From contig JTDE01000099.1 of the NCBI GenBank assembly GCA_014338405.1, forward strand, positions 9,324 to 73,323: 64,000 nucleotides of DNA, written 5' to 3'. A program made the position numbers and the translations under genes. This stretch comes from Paragonimus skrjabini miyazakii (lineage: Eukaryota; Platyhelminthes; Trematoda; Plagiorchiida; Troglotrematidae). The notes beneath the pieces are model-generated. The model was not told the origin of the DNA. It worked only from the letters and a program-made list of their open reading frames with translations, and did not search any database. Below, piece by piece: positions 24,978 to 37,284 of this stretch; the first letter of the stretch is position 1; each line of letters opens with the position of its first letter.

Positions 24978-27900
24978 ACACTGTTGTGCACTTTTAGGGG
25001 AAACCTTAGATCGTATAACACTTGAGGATACATGCCAAGGTATGCAAGGTAGAAGCCTTCACAGAATACTATGAAAAATTCAAGAGAAGCTTTGGCAAAG
25101 ACAAAATGACATTAATTCCTTGTTCTTCTTTCTAACACTATCTCGGTAGTGCTGAAAATGGACTCAGTCTTTTAAACAGCCATTCATCCTCGCATGCAGA
25201 TTTGCGAATAACTTGGCTATCTCTTGTATTCTCCATACAGAAGACTGCCATTCTTTATTACTGTATTCCTGGTCTGGGGATGATCACAGTATAAGTTCAG
25301 ATTACAATACCATACAAATATCTTGAAAATGTTTTTTTAAACACCTCCACTGTACTTGCTTTAATGAGCTGGCTGAACGTATGGTTATACACATTTGCAA
25401 CTAGGTTATACAGATCTATGGACCAAAGATGTATCTTTCCACAAACAATGTTCATGGAGCGCGAAGTTAGCAGACGTATTCTTACACAATGATACGTGCA
25501 AAAATGACCATGGACAATATATCATACATAACATAATCATGCTGATAGATACATACGTAATGAGTAGCATCAGTTTGATTCCAAATGTTAAATCTAATTT
25601 AGCTTACATTGAAATTGAAAATTTATTCGATAATTTGATCACGAACGTTAGGGTTTGAAACTGTAAGGACGAAAGTGTTAAGTGAAGATAACACGATAGT
25701 GAAGGTCTAGTTAGAACTTCATAACTAACTTCGTCTCCAGAGATTTCGTAACCACCTTTTCCATCGTCTGATGGTTTGGTGTCAAGTAGGGTAACAAGAA
25801 AATCCCTGGTGAATAAATTATCTTTGGGAAAGATCCGAAATACAGAATTCACTGTTATCTCAACATTTTGGTTAGAAACTATTGCTTCTTCACAACTCCA
25901 CCAACTGAGCACACTGAGGAAAAAGGTGTGACATCTCAAATGTTTCAAATCACCCTCGACCTCATTTACCTTGATCAATGAAAGAACGGAACATTACTCA
26001 GACGTACACCTGTGGTTGTGTCTACACCAATGTCACGAACGTAGACGTCAAGGGTTTAACCAGGGTTGATGATTTTGATTTCGACAGCATCGCGGAATTT
26101 TCACTTCATTTGAGCCGAAGAGATGGTAAGTAGTGTTAGCCGTAGGCATCCATATTATTGCGGGACTAACGAAAACTATTCCATTAACGGCAGAAAACTG
26201 GAGGTAATAAATGTCTTAAAACTGATACAATAGGTACAGTGTGAAAGGGGTACCTGTTTACAGAGTGAATTGAAGAAGCTATACCGAGGCGGATGTTTGC
26301 TTTTTCACTCGAACGAATGAGTAGACCAGTGCCATCAAAACATGCAAAAATTTACACCGGAATCCAGCAAAAGTAATTTGTTAGGCGTTTCATCTGAGGA
26401 CGTCCGCAGGGGGAGAAAATATTGACTTACTTTGAATGCTGCCATCCTCCAACAGCGTCTGATATCTTGCCCATGAAATTGGAATAGTGTGCAACTCGAC
26501 GGCAACATGATAACAACGACATAAATATGTAGCAAAATACCACACTGCGCGGTAACACTGTATCTTTCCCCCACAAACTGGAATTACTGGCCTCAAGTTT
26601 AAGCTTGAGCAAACAAGATGTTTTTTTGGGATAGCTAATCTAATGTGGGGGCCAAGATGTAAAACATTTTGTTGTGACCTCCACCGTGTTCCCACTTCCT
26701 CGTGCAACGCCATTATACGGGTATACGGTTAGTACCAACCTCGACATATTCTAGATGATTAGCCGATAGGTTAAACTCTCAAAGGTCACTTCTGAACATT
26801 CACTAAGTACAGTCATCACTGAAGGCTTTGTCGATTGGTTATCAGCCAACCAGTGAGATGAATTATTCATCCTGTCGGACTCATATGACTCCATTTTAAT
26901 TCGTGTCGAAGAACGTTGAACATCTACTCTGATCCTATATCAATTTCATTCACAGTCGAATAGGGCTTGCACGTCCAGTCTACGTGTTTTTGTCTGTCGA
27001 GAGTCGTTGTAGCATAATGCTCCCATCATACATGGGTGGGAATAAACAGAACACAGAACTGAGTTATGACTAAATGAGCATTAATTGAAGGGATAATCAC
27101 AATTCCGCCTTAGGCTTTATTTACTGAATGCCGACTAAATCACATTCCTTGTAGAATGTTAAAATACCATTATTAGGCGAGAGATAAGAAGCTTGTTGTC
27201 AAGGTTCAAACAACGTAGTCAGAGATAAAATTTATATTGCATTATGTCGAGTATTATTTGTAACCGCAAATTTGTTTACCAATGACTGTCTTGGCAACAC
27301 AGGTTACATTCAGATAATAACCTCAGAAGATTGTCATAAACGTTCTGCGATTAGGCTTGTATATCATGAGATGTAATATCATCTTAAATGAAAAGAGTCC
27401 ATAAGAAGGTCATTGCAAAACTATGTCACCATTAGTATGAAATGGAAATTCCTCTAAAATGTGAGAATCTTCCAATTCAATCTGACGTGATTGTGATGTA
27501 CGGCATCGTAGGGAAGATGACTTGGGCCACTTTCTCTTAGCCGAATGTCGATGTAGACAATAACATCGCATCAATGAGTTGATGATCATAATGTTCGAAG
27601 TCTAAACTATTTCTGGTATTCAGTGACATATGATTCTAAACCTGTGTTGTTTGTGTACTGAAATGTAAATAAGACATTTATCTGGCCTACATTCTTTGTT
27701 GACATGACAGTCAACTAGCGTAAGATGCAATCCGCATAACTAGATGCACCAGATGGTCCGCTGCTTAACACCAGAATGGTAGTTGTGACCATGAACAGTG
27801 ACTCACATTGTCTAGTGTTGTGGACATTGGGAGAAATGGCAACTAGGCAGGTCCATCGGTGTGACCATTATTGTTAAATGGGTGGATTGTCTGTAACAGG

Positions 27901-28203
27901 AGAATATTAAATAACCGGGGCAGTCGAAATTGTTTAGAAAGAGTATTGTGAAAGTATGCTAACGATTTCATTAAAACAAGAAGGCTTTTTCTCTCAGGTA
28001 CGCTACAACATTTCATTATTCACCACTAGCCAACATTGGTTTTCTTAATCAAATGAAAGGTGTACAACATTTCTCAATACAGATCTCGAAAACAAATGAT
28101 ATAATCTGTTCGGGTACGTTATCCCACTTTATTTGTAGACTAGTCTCTGGAAAGTTGGATTCGTCTCATCAGGGTATGATCAACGATTGTCTACGCTCAA
28201 TTG

Positions 28204-28215
28204 TTAGGGTTAGGG
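28204..28215 (+). repeat. two telomere-type TTAGGG units
   Basis: Exact TTAGGGTTAGGG, the telomere repeat used by flatworms and most animals. Two units may be chance or a remnant of terminal insertion or double-strand break repair. Confidence 0.4.
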
Positions 28216-28762
28216 AACAGTTTTAATTGTGGATAGCGCTTAATTAAGTAAACAGTCTGTCTGGCTTGTTCATTATGTCCAGAGCAAATAAATCCACATG
28301 CTCGAAGTGTTTTGTCTACTTGGATACAAAACAAACATGGAACTTGTTCGTAGTCTTGTGTGCACACAGACCTAACGTCTTAATAAACTGTGTCCACCAG
28401 TGATTGTAGAATCAAATGAAAGAGTTTTCCAGACAGTTATAGAACGTCAAGGTCTGTGATACAACTGATCGTGCTCGTGTTTCAGTTTCACACTGCTTCA
28501 ATTCTACTTTACCTCCAAAGGTCTACAATGCTACCGGCGATGCTTACAATCAGTGTTCTCTCTTAGGCAATCACAATGTGATCACTGTTCGGTGCCATTT
28601 AAATTATTTGACATGTACAGTGAAATTCAACTGGTGCAATTAACCCAAACTATCTACAACTATGTTGTATAATGACCGCTTTGTTTAACGGGTTTACTCC
28701 AGTGAGGGACAAGAAATTAAACTGCTGTTTCTCAGAACCAATTGATGAAGTAAACACGGTCA

Positions 28763-28895
28763 GCAATTTAAATAGTTAGAAGAGGTCCACTGGTGAAATA
28801 CCCGAACTTTGGCTGGATTCGAACCAGCAACAACGCTCATCAGTGGCGTTGGTTGATTCCAGCGTGAACTGATCAAGAAATCCTGCTTTGGAAGT
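28763..28895 (-). mobile_element. tRNA-derived SINE (family B), minus copy
   Basis: On the minus strand: a loose A box near 28880-28855 (GATCAGTTCACGCTGG), a perfect T-arm/B-box GCTGGTTCGAATCCAGC (28830-28814), then a body ending ACCTCTTCTAACTATTTAAA. The acceptor ends do not pair, so this is not a functional tRNA. It forms an inverted pair with the copy at 28920-29046. Confidence 0.65.
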
Positions 28896-28919
28896 CGATC
28901 GGCTGGATCATTTGGTAAT

Positions 28920-29046
28920 GTGGCTTCGTAGTTCAGCTGGTAAAGCATTTGCTGCGTTTGGGCATGTCGTTTCTGCCGCTGGTTCGAATTCAGCCAAAAT
29001 CCAGATTTTTTGCATTTGTGTCTCTTCTAAATTATCAAACCTGCCA
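28920..29046 (+). mobile_element. tRNA-derived SINE (family B), plus copy
   Basis: A box TAGTTCAGCTGGTAAAGC (28929-28946), B box GCTGGTTCGAATTCAGC (28978-28994), then a body with TCTCTTCTAAATTATCAAA that matches the minus copy at about 70%. The acceptor stem cannot form. Directly upstream, TTTGGAAGTCGATCGGCTGG (28888-28907) resembles the family A tail, so two SINE types may be joined here. Confidence 0.7.
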
Positions 29047-29163
29047 AACTGCTTATCAGTACTTCAACGTAAATATTCATCTGACAAACTTAAGTCATAT
29101 TCTTTTTAAATCAGTTTACCATCTCCTCCACTTTTGTCTTATATCTGAAGTCATCGGGTACAG

Positions 29164-29240
29164 ATGACCGTAAGGATTCGAATCTGCAAACGTTGTGTTG
29201 TCCACCTTGATCCAGGGAGGATCGTCAACCACGCTAGTTA
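29164..29240 (-). mobile_element. tRNA-Arg-like SINE head or tRNA relic
   Basis: Minus strand: CTAGCGTGGTTGACGA as a weak A box, then GCAGATTCGAATCCTTACGGTC as B box plus acceptor 3' strand. TACGGTC would pair with the GACCGTA 5' end seen in the relic at 39453-39371, so both look derived from the same tRNA-Arg-like source. Confidence 0.45.
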
Positions 29241-29751
29241 ATGTTAAGCCTTGTTTACATTTGGATTGTGGGTTGATTCGTTTATTTCTACAGCAACCTT
29301 CTGATCCTGTTTACTTTACAATTTATATTCGCAACATAACTTTTTCTCGTTACTTTCTGTGTTGCGTATAAACAGGGCCTTCTCATACCACACATAATCT
29401 CCCTATATGATACATTTTCGCTAAAGCGTGCAGTGCACGACATCGGTTAATTAGCATTTGGGTGAAGCACATTGAAATGACGGATAGAATATGCCTTCGT
29501 CAACTTCAGTATACGGAAAGTTAGGCGGATTGTGGCTGCAGAAGAATGCTACATCCTTTGTGGGAAATTATCTGCTGAGTAGATCCAGTTGTTAATCGGC
29601 CCAAAAATGAAAACAAACGCAGCATAATATGACACACATGGGTGATTGAGTAAGACCATTACACTGTAAATATTAGAAACATGCGTACGACCAATCGTTA
29701 GTAAGGCGCATTTTGTCATTCAGATCCGATTCAATTGAGAGTAGTTCTAAC

Positions 29752-29812
29752 TACGGCCGGATTTCAACCAACGACAAGAATGTTATACCATTAAACAGCG
29801 TTGTTCCTAAGA
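29752..29812 (-). mobile_element. tRNA-like SINE head
   Basis: Minus strand: ACGCTGTTTAATGGTATAAC (A-box-like) and GTTGGTTGAAATCCGGCCG (B-box-like) at normal spacing. Acceptor stem not formed. Confidence 0.5.
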
Positions 29813-31392
29813 GTTAAGCTCGGAAACTCTATCGGTTAGGTTTGATGTTCTAAACGGCTCAGATAAATGAGTCAAATCCGACCGAAGTTCAACTTTATCG
29901 CATTGGTCTACTCCTTAATCAATACACAAAGATATGTACCCCAATCTAGTAGATCTACGCAATATAGGAATTAAAAAAGGAAAGAACTAAAAAAATTCAT
30001 AAAAGTTACAAGGTTTTGTGACAAACGTACCATTGAATTCGGATCTAAAATATCTCTGACAACTCATCGAACTTTCTACGAGAATCCTCTTTGGAATCTC
30101 ACCTAGCACGCGGCAGAACTGGTCTCTGTGAGACAGTTACAAATTAGGACCTTTCCAACTGCACAATAATTCCGTCAGGCTTTCAAAAATTCGACGGTTT
30201 AATGAGACCATGTTCCGGAGGTAAACGGAGTGCACTGCTTTGAACAATGCAATGCTTCTTCGTATGACACCCCACGTGTCCCTCACCTGTTTCCATTTTT
30301 ATGTGCTCTGTTCAGCCTTGGAAAGAATAACTGTGACGAACGACTCAGATTCCAGGATGGTCAAGTTTATTCTTAACTCAAGGTTACCGGTGGTTTTACT
30401 GGGGATGAACGTGGTACAGCAGCGTAGTTAGCCGTTTGTAAATCTCTTGTTTATATTCAGTTGCGAACTTCCTTCACACGATGCACACGTTGACTGATAC
30501 GCTTGTTTTGCGTTCCGTCAGCCTGCAGTATCTCTCATTACCAGCACCTAACGAATCCCCAGTTGGGCTAAAAATTACATTTTATTGATGACTATCATCC
30601 TTTCGTGTTACTCTCGTTTGAAATTAGCTAGAACATCTCTCATTCTGTGTAGCGTGTTGATCTGCTATACATGTTGCGCGTATAATTACATGGTCAAGGC
30701 ATGTTGCACCTATCTACTAAATAATTACGAACAAGCAAATCACACGCTCACTCCAGTACATTACACAACAATGGTTTGGTTTGTAAGTTTAGAACGACTT
30801 GTCAGCATGCGATATTCAATTAGACTTCCTGGTATGTGTTATTGATGACGGTGGTTTTGAACGTCAGACAAAATGACATTGTTTGAAGAACAATTGACTG
30901 TGCAACGTACATTGACGTTTTTTGTCGGAGGTGGTTACTATGGACCTTATGTGGCTTCAGACGTGTTTCATTATACCGGTTGCTCATTGGCTTGTTTTCA
31001 TTTACGTCATTTCACCACAGCATTAAAATTTCGGATGTTAGAGTGTTATGCAGAAATTAGTTAGTAGAGGCAGGCTACCGAATCCGTAATGATCTAAGGT
31101 TGTGATCAGTCCATCACCAGGTTAGCTGAAAGTCTCTAGATTCGTCATGGGAACCATAGTAATTGACATTGTGTGAGCCGTGAGCCATGATTCAGTAGTG
31201 CAGTGGATAATGTAGGGGGGGGGGCGTGTGATGGGTGATGAGTTACAGCACCCAAGCGGATGTCTTGCCAGGGCACCATCCATTTCACTTGTAGTAGTCA
31301 GTATGCAATTTTCACTTATGTCAGAATAACTCACCATGAAATTCCTATGTGTGGGCTGAGATGGCCAAACATGGGATGATTTCTTCAGGTTG
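29813..31392. other. unassigned; G homopolymer
   Basis: No gene recognised. A run of nine G lies at about 31216-31224. ORFs at 30240-30431, 30585-30845 and 30873-31064 have no recognisable domain. Confidence 0.4.
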
Positions 31393-32153
31393 NNNNNNNN
31401 NNNNNNNNNNNNNNNNNNNNNNNNNNNNNNNNNNNNNNNNNNNNNNNNNNNNNNNNNNNNNNNNNNNNNNNNNNNNNNNNNNNNNNNNNNNNNNNNNNNN
31501 NNNNNNNNNNNNNNNNNNNNNNNNNNNNNNNNNNNNNNNNNNNNNNNNNNNNNNNNNNNNNNNNNNNNNNNNNNNNNNNNNNNNNNNNNNNNNNNNNNNN
31601 NNNNNNNNNNNNNNNNNNNNNNNNNNNNNNNNNNNNNNNNNNNNNNNNNNNNNNNNNNNNNNNNNNNNNNNNNNNNNNNNNNNNNNNNNNNNNNNNNNNN
31701 NNNNNNNNNNNNNNNNNNNNNNNNNNNNNNNNNNNNNNNNNNNNNNNNNNNNNNNNNNNNNNNNNNNNNNNNNNNNNNNNNNNNNNNNNNNNNNNNNNNN
31801 NNNNNNNNNNNNNNNNNNNNNNNNNNNNNNNNNNNNNNNNNNNNNNNNNNNNNNNNNNNNNNNNNNNNNNNNNNNNNNNNNNNNNNNNNNNNNNNNNNNN
31901 NNNNNNNNNNNNNNNNNNNNNNNNNNNNNNNNNNNNNNNNNNNNNNNNNNNNNNNNNNNNNNNNNNNNNNNNNNNNNNNNNNNNNNNNNNNNNNNNNNNN
32001 NNNNNNNNNNNNNNNNNNNNNNNNNNNNNNNNNNNNNNNNNNNNNNNNNNNNNNNNNNNNNNNNNNNNNNNNNNNNNNNNNNNNNNNNNNNNNNNNNNNN
32101 NNNNNNNNNNNNNNNNNNNNNNNNNNNNNNNNNNNNNNNNNNNNNNNNNNNNN
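31393..32153. other. assembly gap (761 N)
   Basis: Unsequenced. The long ORFs listed across this stretch are artefacts of N. Confidence 1.
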
Positions 32154-34948
32154 GTTAAATGCTACTGTTTCCTCTGCCTACATGTTATGTACAATTAATT
32201 TCTGATTAAGAAAACCAGTAGATACATATGAGTACTGCGGTCGTAGAGACGTATCTCAGCGCGTTAGATGTTAATTCCTACAAAAGGCTAATCCTAGATA
32301 CTGGCTTTCCAAAGTAACCTGGGGTTGAGTTTCATTTGGATAGGTGGATATATTGGCTACCTCAACTCAACAGAATCGGCATCACTAATTTTTATGTCTA
32401 TCGCATTCAAAGTGATCAATAAAACTAGCTCCAGTAGATTTTTGTGGCATTTATTTAAGATTTTGGTAATATAGCTTGCTTGTGTGAGTGACAATCCCCT
32501 TTCGGAAGTAAGGATGTCATTCTAGGCATGGATATCTCTTCTGACAACTTAGAAACTGTTCGAACCGCATCTACAACCGTTCAAAACAATAAAGATTTCA
32601 TTTTATTCAATAATCACATTAACTCGGTTACACCGCTTGTGTTGCTATATCGAACTAACATGGTTTGTGTCCAGTTCTGTTATCAGTCGTTCAACGTAGA
32701 TCCTTCTAACTCAGAGGTTGCACTGTGTTTGGACCAAATAAATAGACATTTAAATTGTGAACGAAGAATTAGTCGTCATTTCTCATTTAGTGTGCACGCG
32801 TTCTCAATAGAAGAGAATCAAAATTCGGCGGTGTTTTCATACATTAGGCCAATTGTAGATAAGAAAAAAACCGTAAGATATCCACCAAGGTGTAATGGTT
32901 TTAAAATCTGTAGTTTCAACCGGAAGATATGTCACTATTTTTCCAAACATGCCATGTTGGAAAGATCAAACCTAACAACAACAGGCCACGCAGCGTGACT
33001 TTTTTGTTTGACAATACATACGGTCCGCTATACGGACAGCCTTCCACAAATGGATGAAATGATATTGAATTTGTACTAGGGCCTACTATAATAACAACCA
33101 GGAAGTTAAATATGCACACTACTCATCGATCAAGATGTCCGAACGCAAAGTAGTTTTATTTCCATTTCTTAAGAGGGCAACCTACTGGCAACTTTCAGAC
33201 ATCTGCCAAAATACAAGATGAAAACATATTTCTTCGTAAGTCCTAATCTGCTAACTACGCAGTTGTCATGTTTATGCACAACTTGACGTGGTTATTCTAT
33301 GTTAACTTTGTTTCATTAATGTATGAGTATTGTGTTTGTTAGTTTCAGGCCTAAAGTCATTTATAATCTTGTACAGTTTTACCAACCCGATGGTGATCTC
33401 TTTCCATTATTCCTGGTCTTTCAACCAAACATTTCCATATTCTTTCTAGATTATTGAAAAACTTATTTAACTGTAGCGGTAATCCTCGTCATATTCTCAT
33501 TTAGTCTAAAGTGGTCTGTCACATTACTGCATGCAAGATGTTTGCCTCCAAAATGTTGTCACTTTTCGATCAATCTTTTCATTTCGATCTTAACAAATGG
33601 GTACTAGCATCTTCCGTTAAGCTCCATTTCGAATCTAAATATCACCGCAAACATGCACACATTTCATCTGTCCCCAAGTACTCAATTCGCACTAGTATTG
33701 GTGTGAACAATAATTTTATTAAATATTCTGTTCATTTAAGGTATAGTTTTGTAAGTGCTGAATGATTACCTCCAAAGTTACGTAAGTGTTGACATTATTA
33801 GATCTTAATATGTTTACAGAAAACTACTGAAAACTGCTATGCTCCTTGGGAAAATAACATTTTATTGCACAGCTACAGACTGCCTAGTCTGATTGATAAG
33901 GTACACATGAATACTGGTCATCCACGAATAACATCAAACAAGATTTTGCCGCTGTTCCTTAGAACAGAAAGAATTCAGTAGTTGACTACAAATACATCCA
34001 ATATAGAGACAATGCAACGAGATGCGTTCATAAAAAAGCCGTAGGTGCAAGTGGATTTATAATCTCCAACTTCCGCCAACTACTGTTAAATCTTTTATGC
34101 CTGGGTTAGTTGATGAAACTTTCACATTTAGTTACCGCATGCCTTCACCTATGGAATTCTGATTAACCGGGTTTGTTCTCCTGTTCCATCCACGTTGTCT
34201 AGATAATATACTAAGAAGGGGTAAAATTGTGTGTGTACATTTCTTAATGTACTCCAGTATCCCCCCCAAAACAACTGTTTGTAGCCATCATCATTTCTAT
34301 CTTCACTTGTCCGAATTCAGCCAAATCTGTTCAGGTTATGAACTATTTCCGTCTTACTTGATGGTATTTCGCATGTACAGTCATTAGAAAACTAGAGCTA
34401 CTCAAAACAGTTGTTCACCGAGACGACTTCGGTAACAAGAGTTAAAAACAGTGGACTGCATGATGGGTAGTCACGTGAATTCCATTGTTTCACATCAGAT
34501 GCACACTGTACAGTTTTGGTGTTTATGTTTGTGGTTTTACACCCTACGGATAACTCGTCTGAGGTTTCTGCGCCATTCTGTGTCTATTGTTACACATTCC
34601 GTTAATAGGCCGGTAGTGCTAGGATAACCGGAATCCCCTCATCGTAAACAATTAGGGGAGAACTGTTAAAGTGGCTTTTTAACCGTTCCTGAAGGTCTAA
34701 TCTCAGCTCGATTGATTCAAACATGTTTGAGATTAACCATCGAATAAAGCATGATGAAACATTCCGAATCATGCACAAGGTTCATCAGACACTGTCAGAA
34801 TGAATCTTTCCTTACCGGTAGAGACTACTGCCATCAGGCTATAAGGCTTGTCTGTGTATGCGAAAACATATCACTGATATCCTCCATCTCTTTTCGGATA
34901 GTTGTGAACAGTGGTGGTGTTGTTTGTAGCTCGGGTTGATGGTTTTGT
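32154..34948. other. unassigned; contains a 156-codon ORF
   Basis: The plus ORF 32528-32998 is the longest unexplained clean frame in the window (156 codons; the frame is open from 32492). It has no signal peptide, no transmembrane run and no motif I recognise, and I find no convincing splice sites around it. An exon of an unknown gene or an eroded transposon piece is possible, but chance is the default. The rest shows nothing recognisable beyond a C homopolymer near 34261-34267. Confidence 0.35.
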
Positions 34949-35024
34949 TATTGGTATGTTCGAAGAGCTTGGCATTTAGGTTGCACACGTTTCATCACCA
35001 AACGAGGTGACATCATCGGTGCGT
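34949..35024 (+). repeat. left terminal inverted repeat
   Basis: Pairs with 35619-35694, 72 of 76 positions identical by eye. Confidence 0.85.
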
Positions 35025-35085
35025 AATTGTTTTAGCGCATAGTTCTTTGAGCGTGGAGATTGGTAAAGTTCGATGGATGCCTGCT

Positions 35086-35095
35086 CTTATATAGC
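35086..35095 (-). promoter_or_regulatory. TATA-box-like site
   Basis: On the minus strand the sequence reads GCTATATAAGAG. It lies downstream (in that orientation) of the repeated CCAAT words of the array, at the distance and order of a pol II core promoter. A transcript would start near 35060 and run through the left arm. No experimental support. Confidence 0.45.
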
Positions 35096-35099
35096 ACAG

Positions 35100-35370
35100 T
35101 GATTTGATCTTCTGACCTGAATTCTGGTTGGTAGCTCTGCGTTGTTCTTTACTTTTGACCTGATCTACCATTGGCTGATTCTTGTTGCATTTGAACTTTG
35201 ACCCGATATCTGATTGGCTATTTCCTGCAGCTCTTGAGTCTTTGATCTGCAGTCTGATTGGGTGTTTCTTATTGCTGTCAAATTTTGACCTCTAATCTGA
35301 ATGGTTGGTCCCTGTAAATTGATCGGGTGAGTCCTTTCTTCGTTTTGAAGTTTTCATCCGATTGGTTATT
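35100..35370 (-). repeat. diverged 44-bp tandem array with CCAAT words
   Basis: The core ATTGG (CCAAT on the minus strand) recurs at 35170, 35213, 35257 and 35361; diverged versions GGTTGG lie at 35127 and 35304. Spacing is 43-44 bp for the first five units and about 60 bp for the last. Each unit also carries TTTGACCTGAT or a variant upstream of the core. Such repeats are typical of enhancer-like blocks in retroelement promoters. Confidence 0.75.
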
Positions 35371-35618
35371 CATTTTCCCGTTTCGACTTCGATCTGATCT
35401 GTTCAGGTTCCTCCGTTTGGGTTTACCGTTATTTGGACTTGTTGGTGTCTGCATCCCTTCAAATCCCTGGTTCGCATTGGTTCATAGAGTTTGTCCAGCT
35501 CGATGTTTGTTTATCGATCCGGCTGATGAATACCAGACTTCGAGAAATTCTGTTGCATGTCTGCGTGAGGACTTCTGCCGTATTCAAGTTGAAGGTGTGT
35601 CCAGTTTCATCATCGTGG

Positions 35619-35694
35619 ACGCACTGATGATGTCACCTCGCTTGGTGATGAAACGTTTGCAACCTAAATGCCAAGCTCTTCGTACATACCAATA
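35619..35694 (-). repeat. right terminal inverted repeat
   Basis: Reverse-complement partner of 34949-35024. Confidence 0.85.
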
Positions 35695-37284
35695 CCACGA
35701 TCCTCCATCTCTCTCGGCAAATTGTTCGCAAACCAACTGAAACCGGAGTAAGCTTGACCTAATCAATACCGGCAAACGCGTGCCTCCTGGTATGTACATG
35801 TGACACTGTCATGCATTCAAAAATTTCACACCGTGCTCCTGCAGACCGTGGTCAACAAGTGTGAATTTTTTTCAACGTTCATCAATGATAACTGGTTTGC
35901 CGATGTTAATCATTCAGAAGGAACTCAAGTGCGATGAATCTAAGTTTCGTCTAGGTTCTAACCACTGACAAAAACAACACACCCAAACGTGACGGGTGAT
36001 ATATCAATAGAGCTGCAAAGCATGCTTTGTAGAGGATGACAGAAAGGTTGTTACCCTCATGCACGGTTCACTGCCGTTGCGATAGTTCATCCCGACGGAT
36101 TTATTCTGGCTAATTCATCTGCGAATGAATACCTCCTGTGACAATTTATTCGGAGAATTGCAGGGACTGTGAAGAAATATGACGTCTGACTAGGGTGTTG
36201 TGAAGCACAAATGTGAATTAGGACCTTTCCCAAAAATGTCTCGCTAATACTTGGTAAAACGTTTGCATGGCATCGATTGTGAATCTTGTTTGCGGTTGCC
36301 AGCTTTGTTTCTAAGGGTCAGTACCCAAGTGGTGGTCGTATGGGTATACATAGCAAAGCTCATATCGTCTAAATATCTGGTCATCCTTAAAAAAATTGTT
36401 CCGTACACAGAGTCGAGATAAGCACCCATTCACGTCAGAAGTACTTCCACTCCAACACACTGGTAATAAGGTAGTCGAATCACACTAATAAACTGCATAA
36501 CCTTGTTAAATGTGGTAGTCCACGTTACCAAGATTCTCGATTACGGACCACATTGTAATTTCGGGTCCATCAGTCGAACCACTTTGGACACAACCAATCA
36601 CGACTGTATCGATCGCCCTAATGCTTCTAATCCTGTCAACCAGAAGGAATCTTTGCAAATGAAACCCTGAATAAACATAATATGATTGTTGTTGAAATAT
36701 TTCACAGCGCCCGGCTAGCTGCTTTATTTTTGCGGCTTATGAAAGTACTTGCATTTAAAGTGAACTGTAACTGTATATACAGCTTCCGGCGTTCTGTTCC
36801 CAATTCGTCGTAGTTAGCGTTGGGTCCAGGATAATTCACCATTTAATGTTGTTCCATCCAGTTCGATTGCAATATTTTGGACGACAATGTGTTGCTTCTG
36901 ACTTACTTTCCCTAGGAAGGAATAAACGATTAACTACTCCGGAGTGAACTGTTATGGAAACGCTGTATTCATGAATTGTATTCAGCTTGAATTGGCCGAC
37001 AGGAATCATTCAAGATGAGCTTGGAGGCCATCTCATTCAACTGATCAAACCCGCTTGAATTGCAGTCACGTGATCATGTCCAGCAGCGTTCTCCTCTATG
37101 GAACTACGAGTTTTCTGTGGGCAATGGATGTGGAAATGTATTCACTGATCTCCCTAAGTCTGTTCAGTTGATTGGTACCGTTACATGGACAAATGTCTCA
37201 GACCGAAAACAATAAGGCTGGCTGCGGATTTTCCGTTTGGAGTTCATAGGTAATCACACTTTATAAATGAGTTTATTTACTGTT
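35695..37284. other. unassigned sequence
   Basis: CCTCCATCTC at 35702, just past the right arm, recurs at 34881 upstream of the left arm with weak similarity for about 20 more bases. Otherwise no gene or repeat recognised. A weak trace of family A tail (GGCCGACAGGAATCATT) lies near 36998. Confidence 0.4.

Larger units (their letters stand above)
20830..28762. other. long unassigned stretch
   Basis: About 8 kb with no recognisable gene, SINE or PLE. Minor items: an (AT)n run at 24963-24977; a double telomere-type word at 28204-28215. ORFs up to 124 codons (25978-25604 minus, 26713-26390 minus, 23973-24275 plus) have no family motif and I treat them as chance frames. It could be intron or intergenic space. 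Confidence 0.4.
34949..35694 (-). mobile_element. non-autonomous element with 76-bp terminal inverted repeats
   Basis: Arms 34949-35024 and 35619-35694 are inverted copies with four mismatches in 76 bp; a shared block is CGAAGAGCTTGGCATTTAGG (34961-34980). The interior holds a 44-bp tandem array (35100-35320) and, on the minus strand, a promoter-like TATA box. The plus ORF 35327-35740 crosses the right arm and has no known domain. No clean target-site duplication touches the arms. Candidates: a foldback element, a deleted DNA transposon, or LTR-like sequence caught in an inverted pair. I favour a non-autonomous foldback type. Confidence 0.7.

Noticed and set aside
25604..25978. 124-codon minus ORF as a host exon
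   Set aside because: No recognisable motif, and the ends are not supported by clear splice sites.
28155..28180. CTGATGAGACGAA word on the minus strand as a hammerhead
   Set aside because: No helix II and no closing stems.
28920..29000. Possible functional tRNA gene
   Set aside because: A and B boxes and T-arm are good, but the acceptor strands do not pair and a related copy lies inverted nearby; it is a SINE head.
31349..32205. ORFs of 269-271 codons
   Set aside because: They are made of N; the assembly gap has no sequence.
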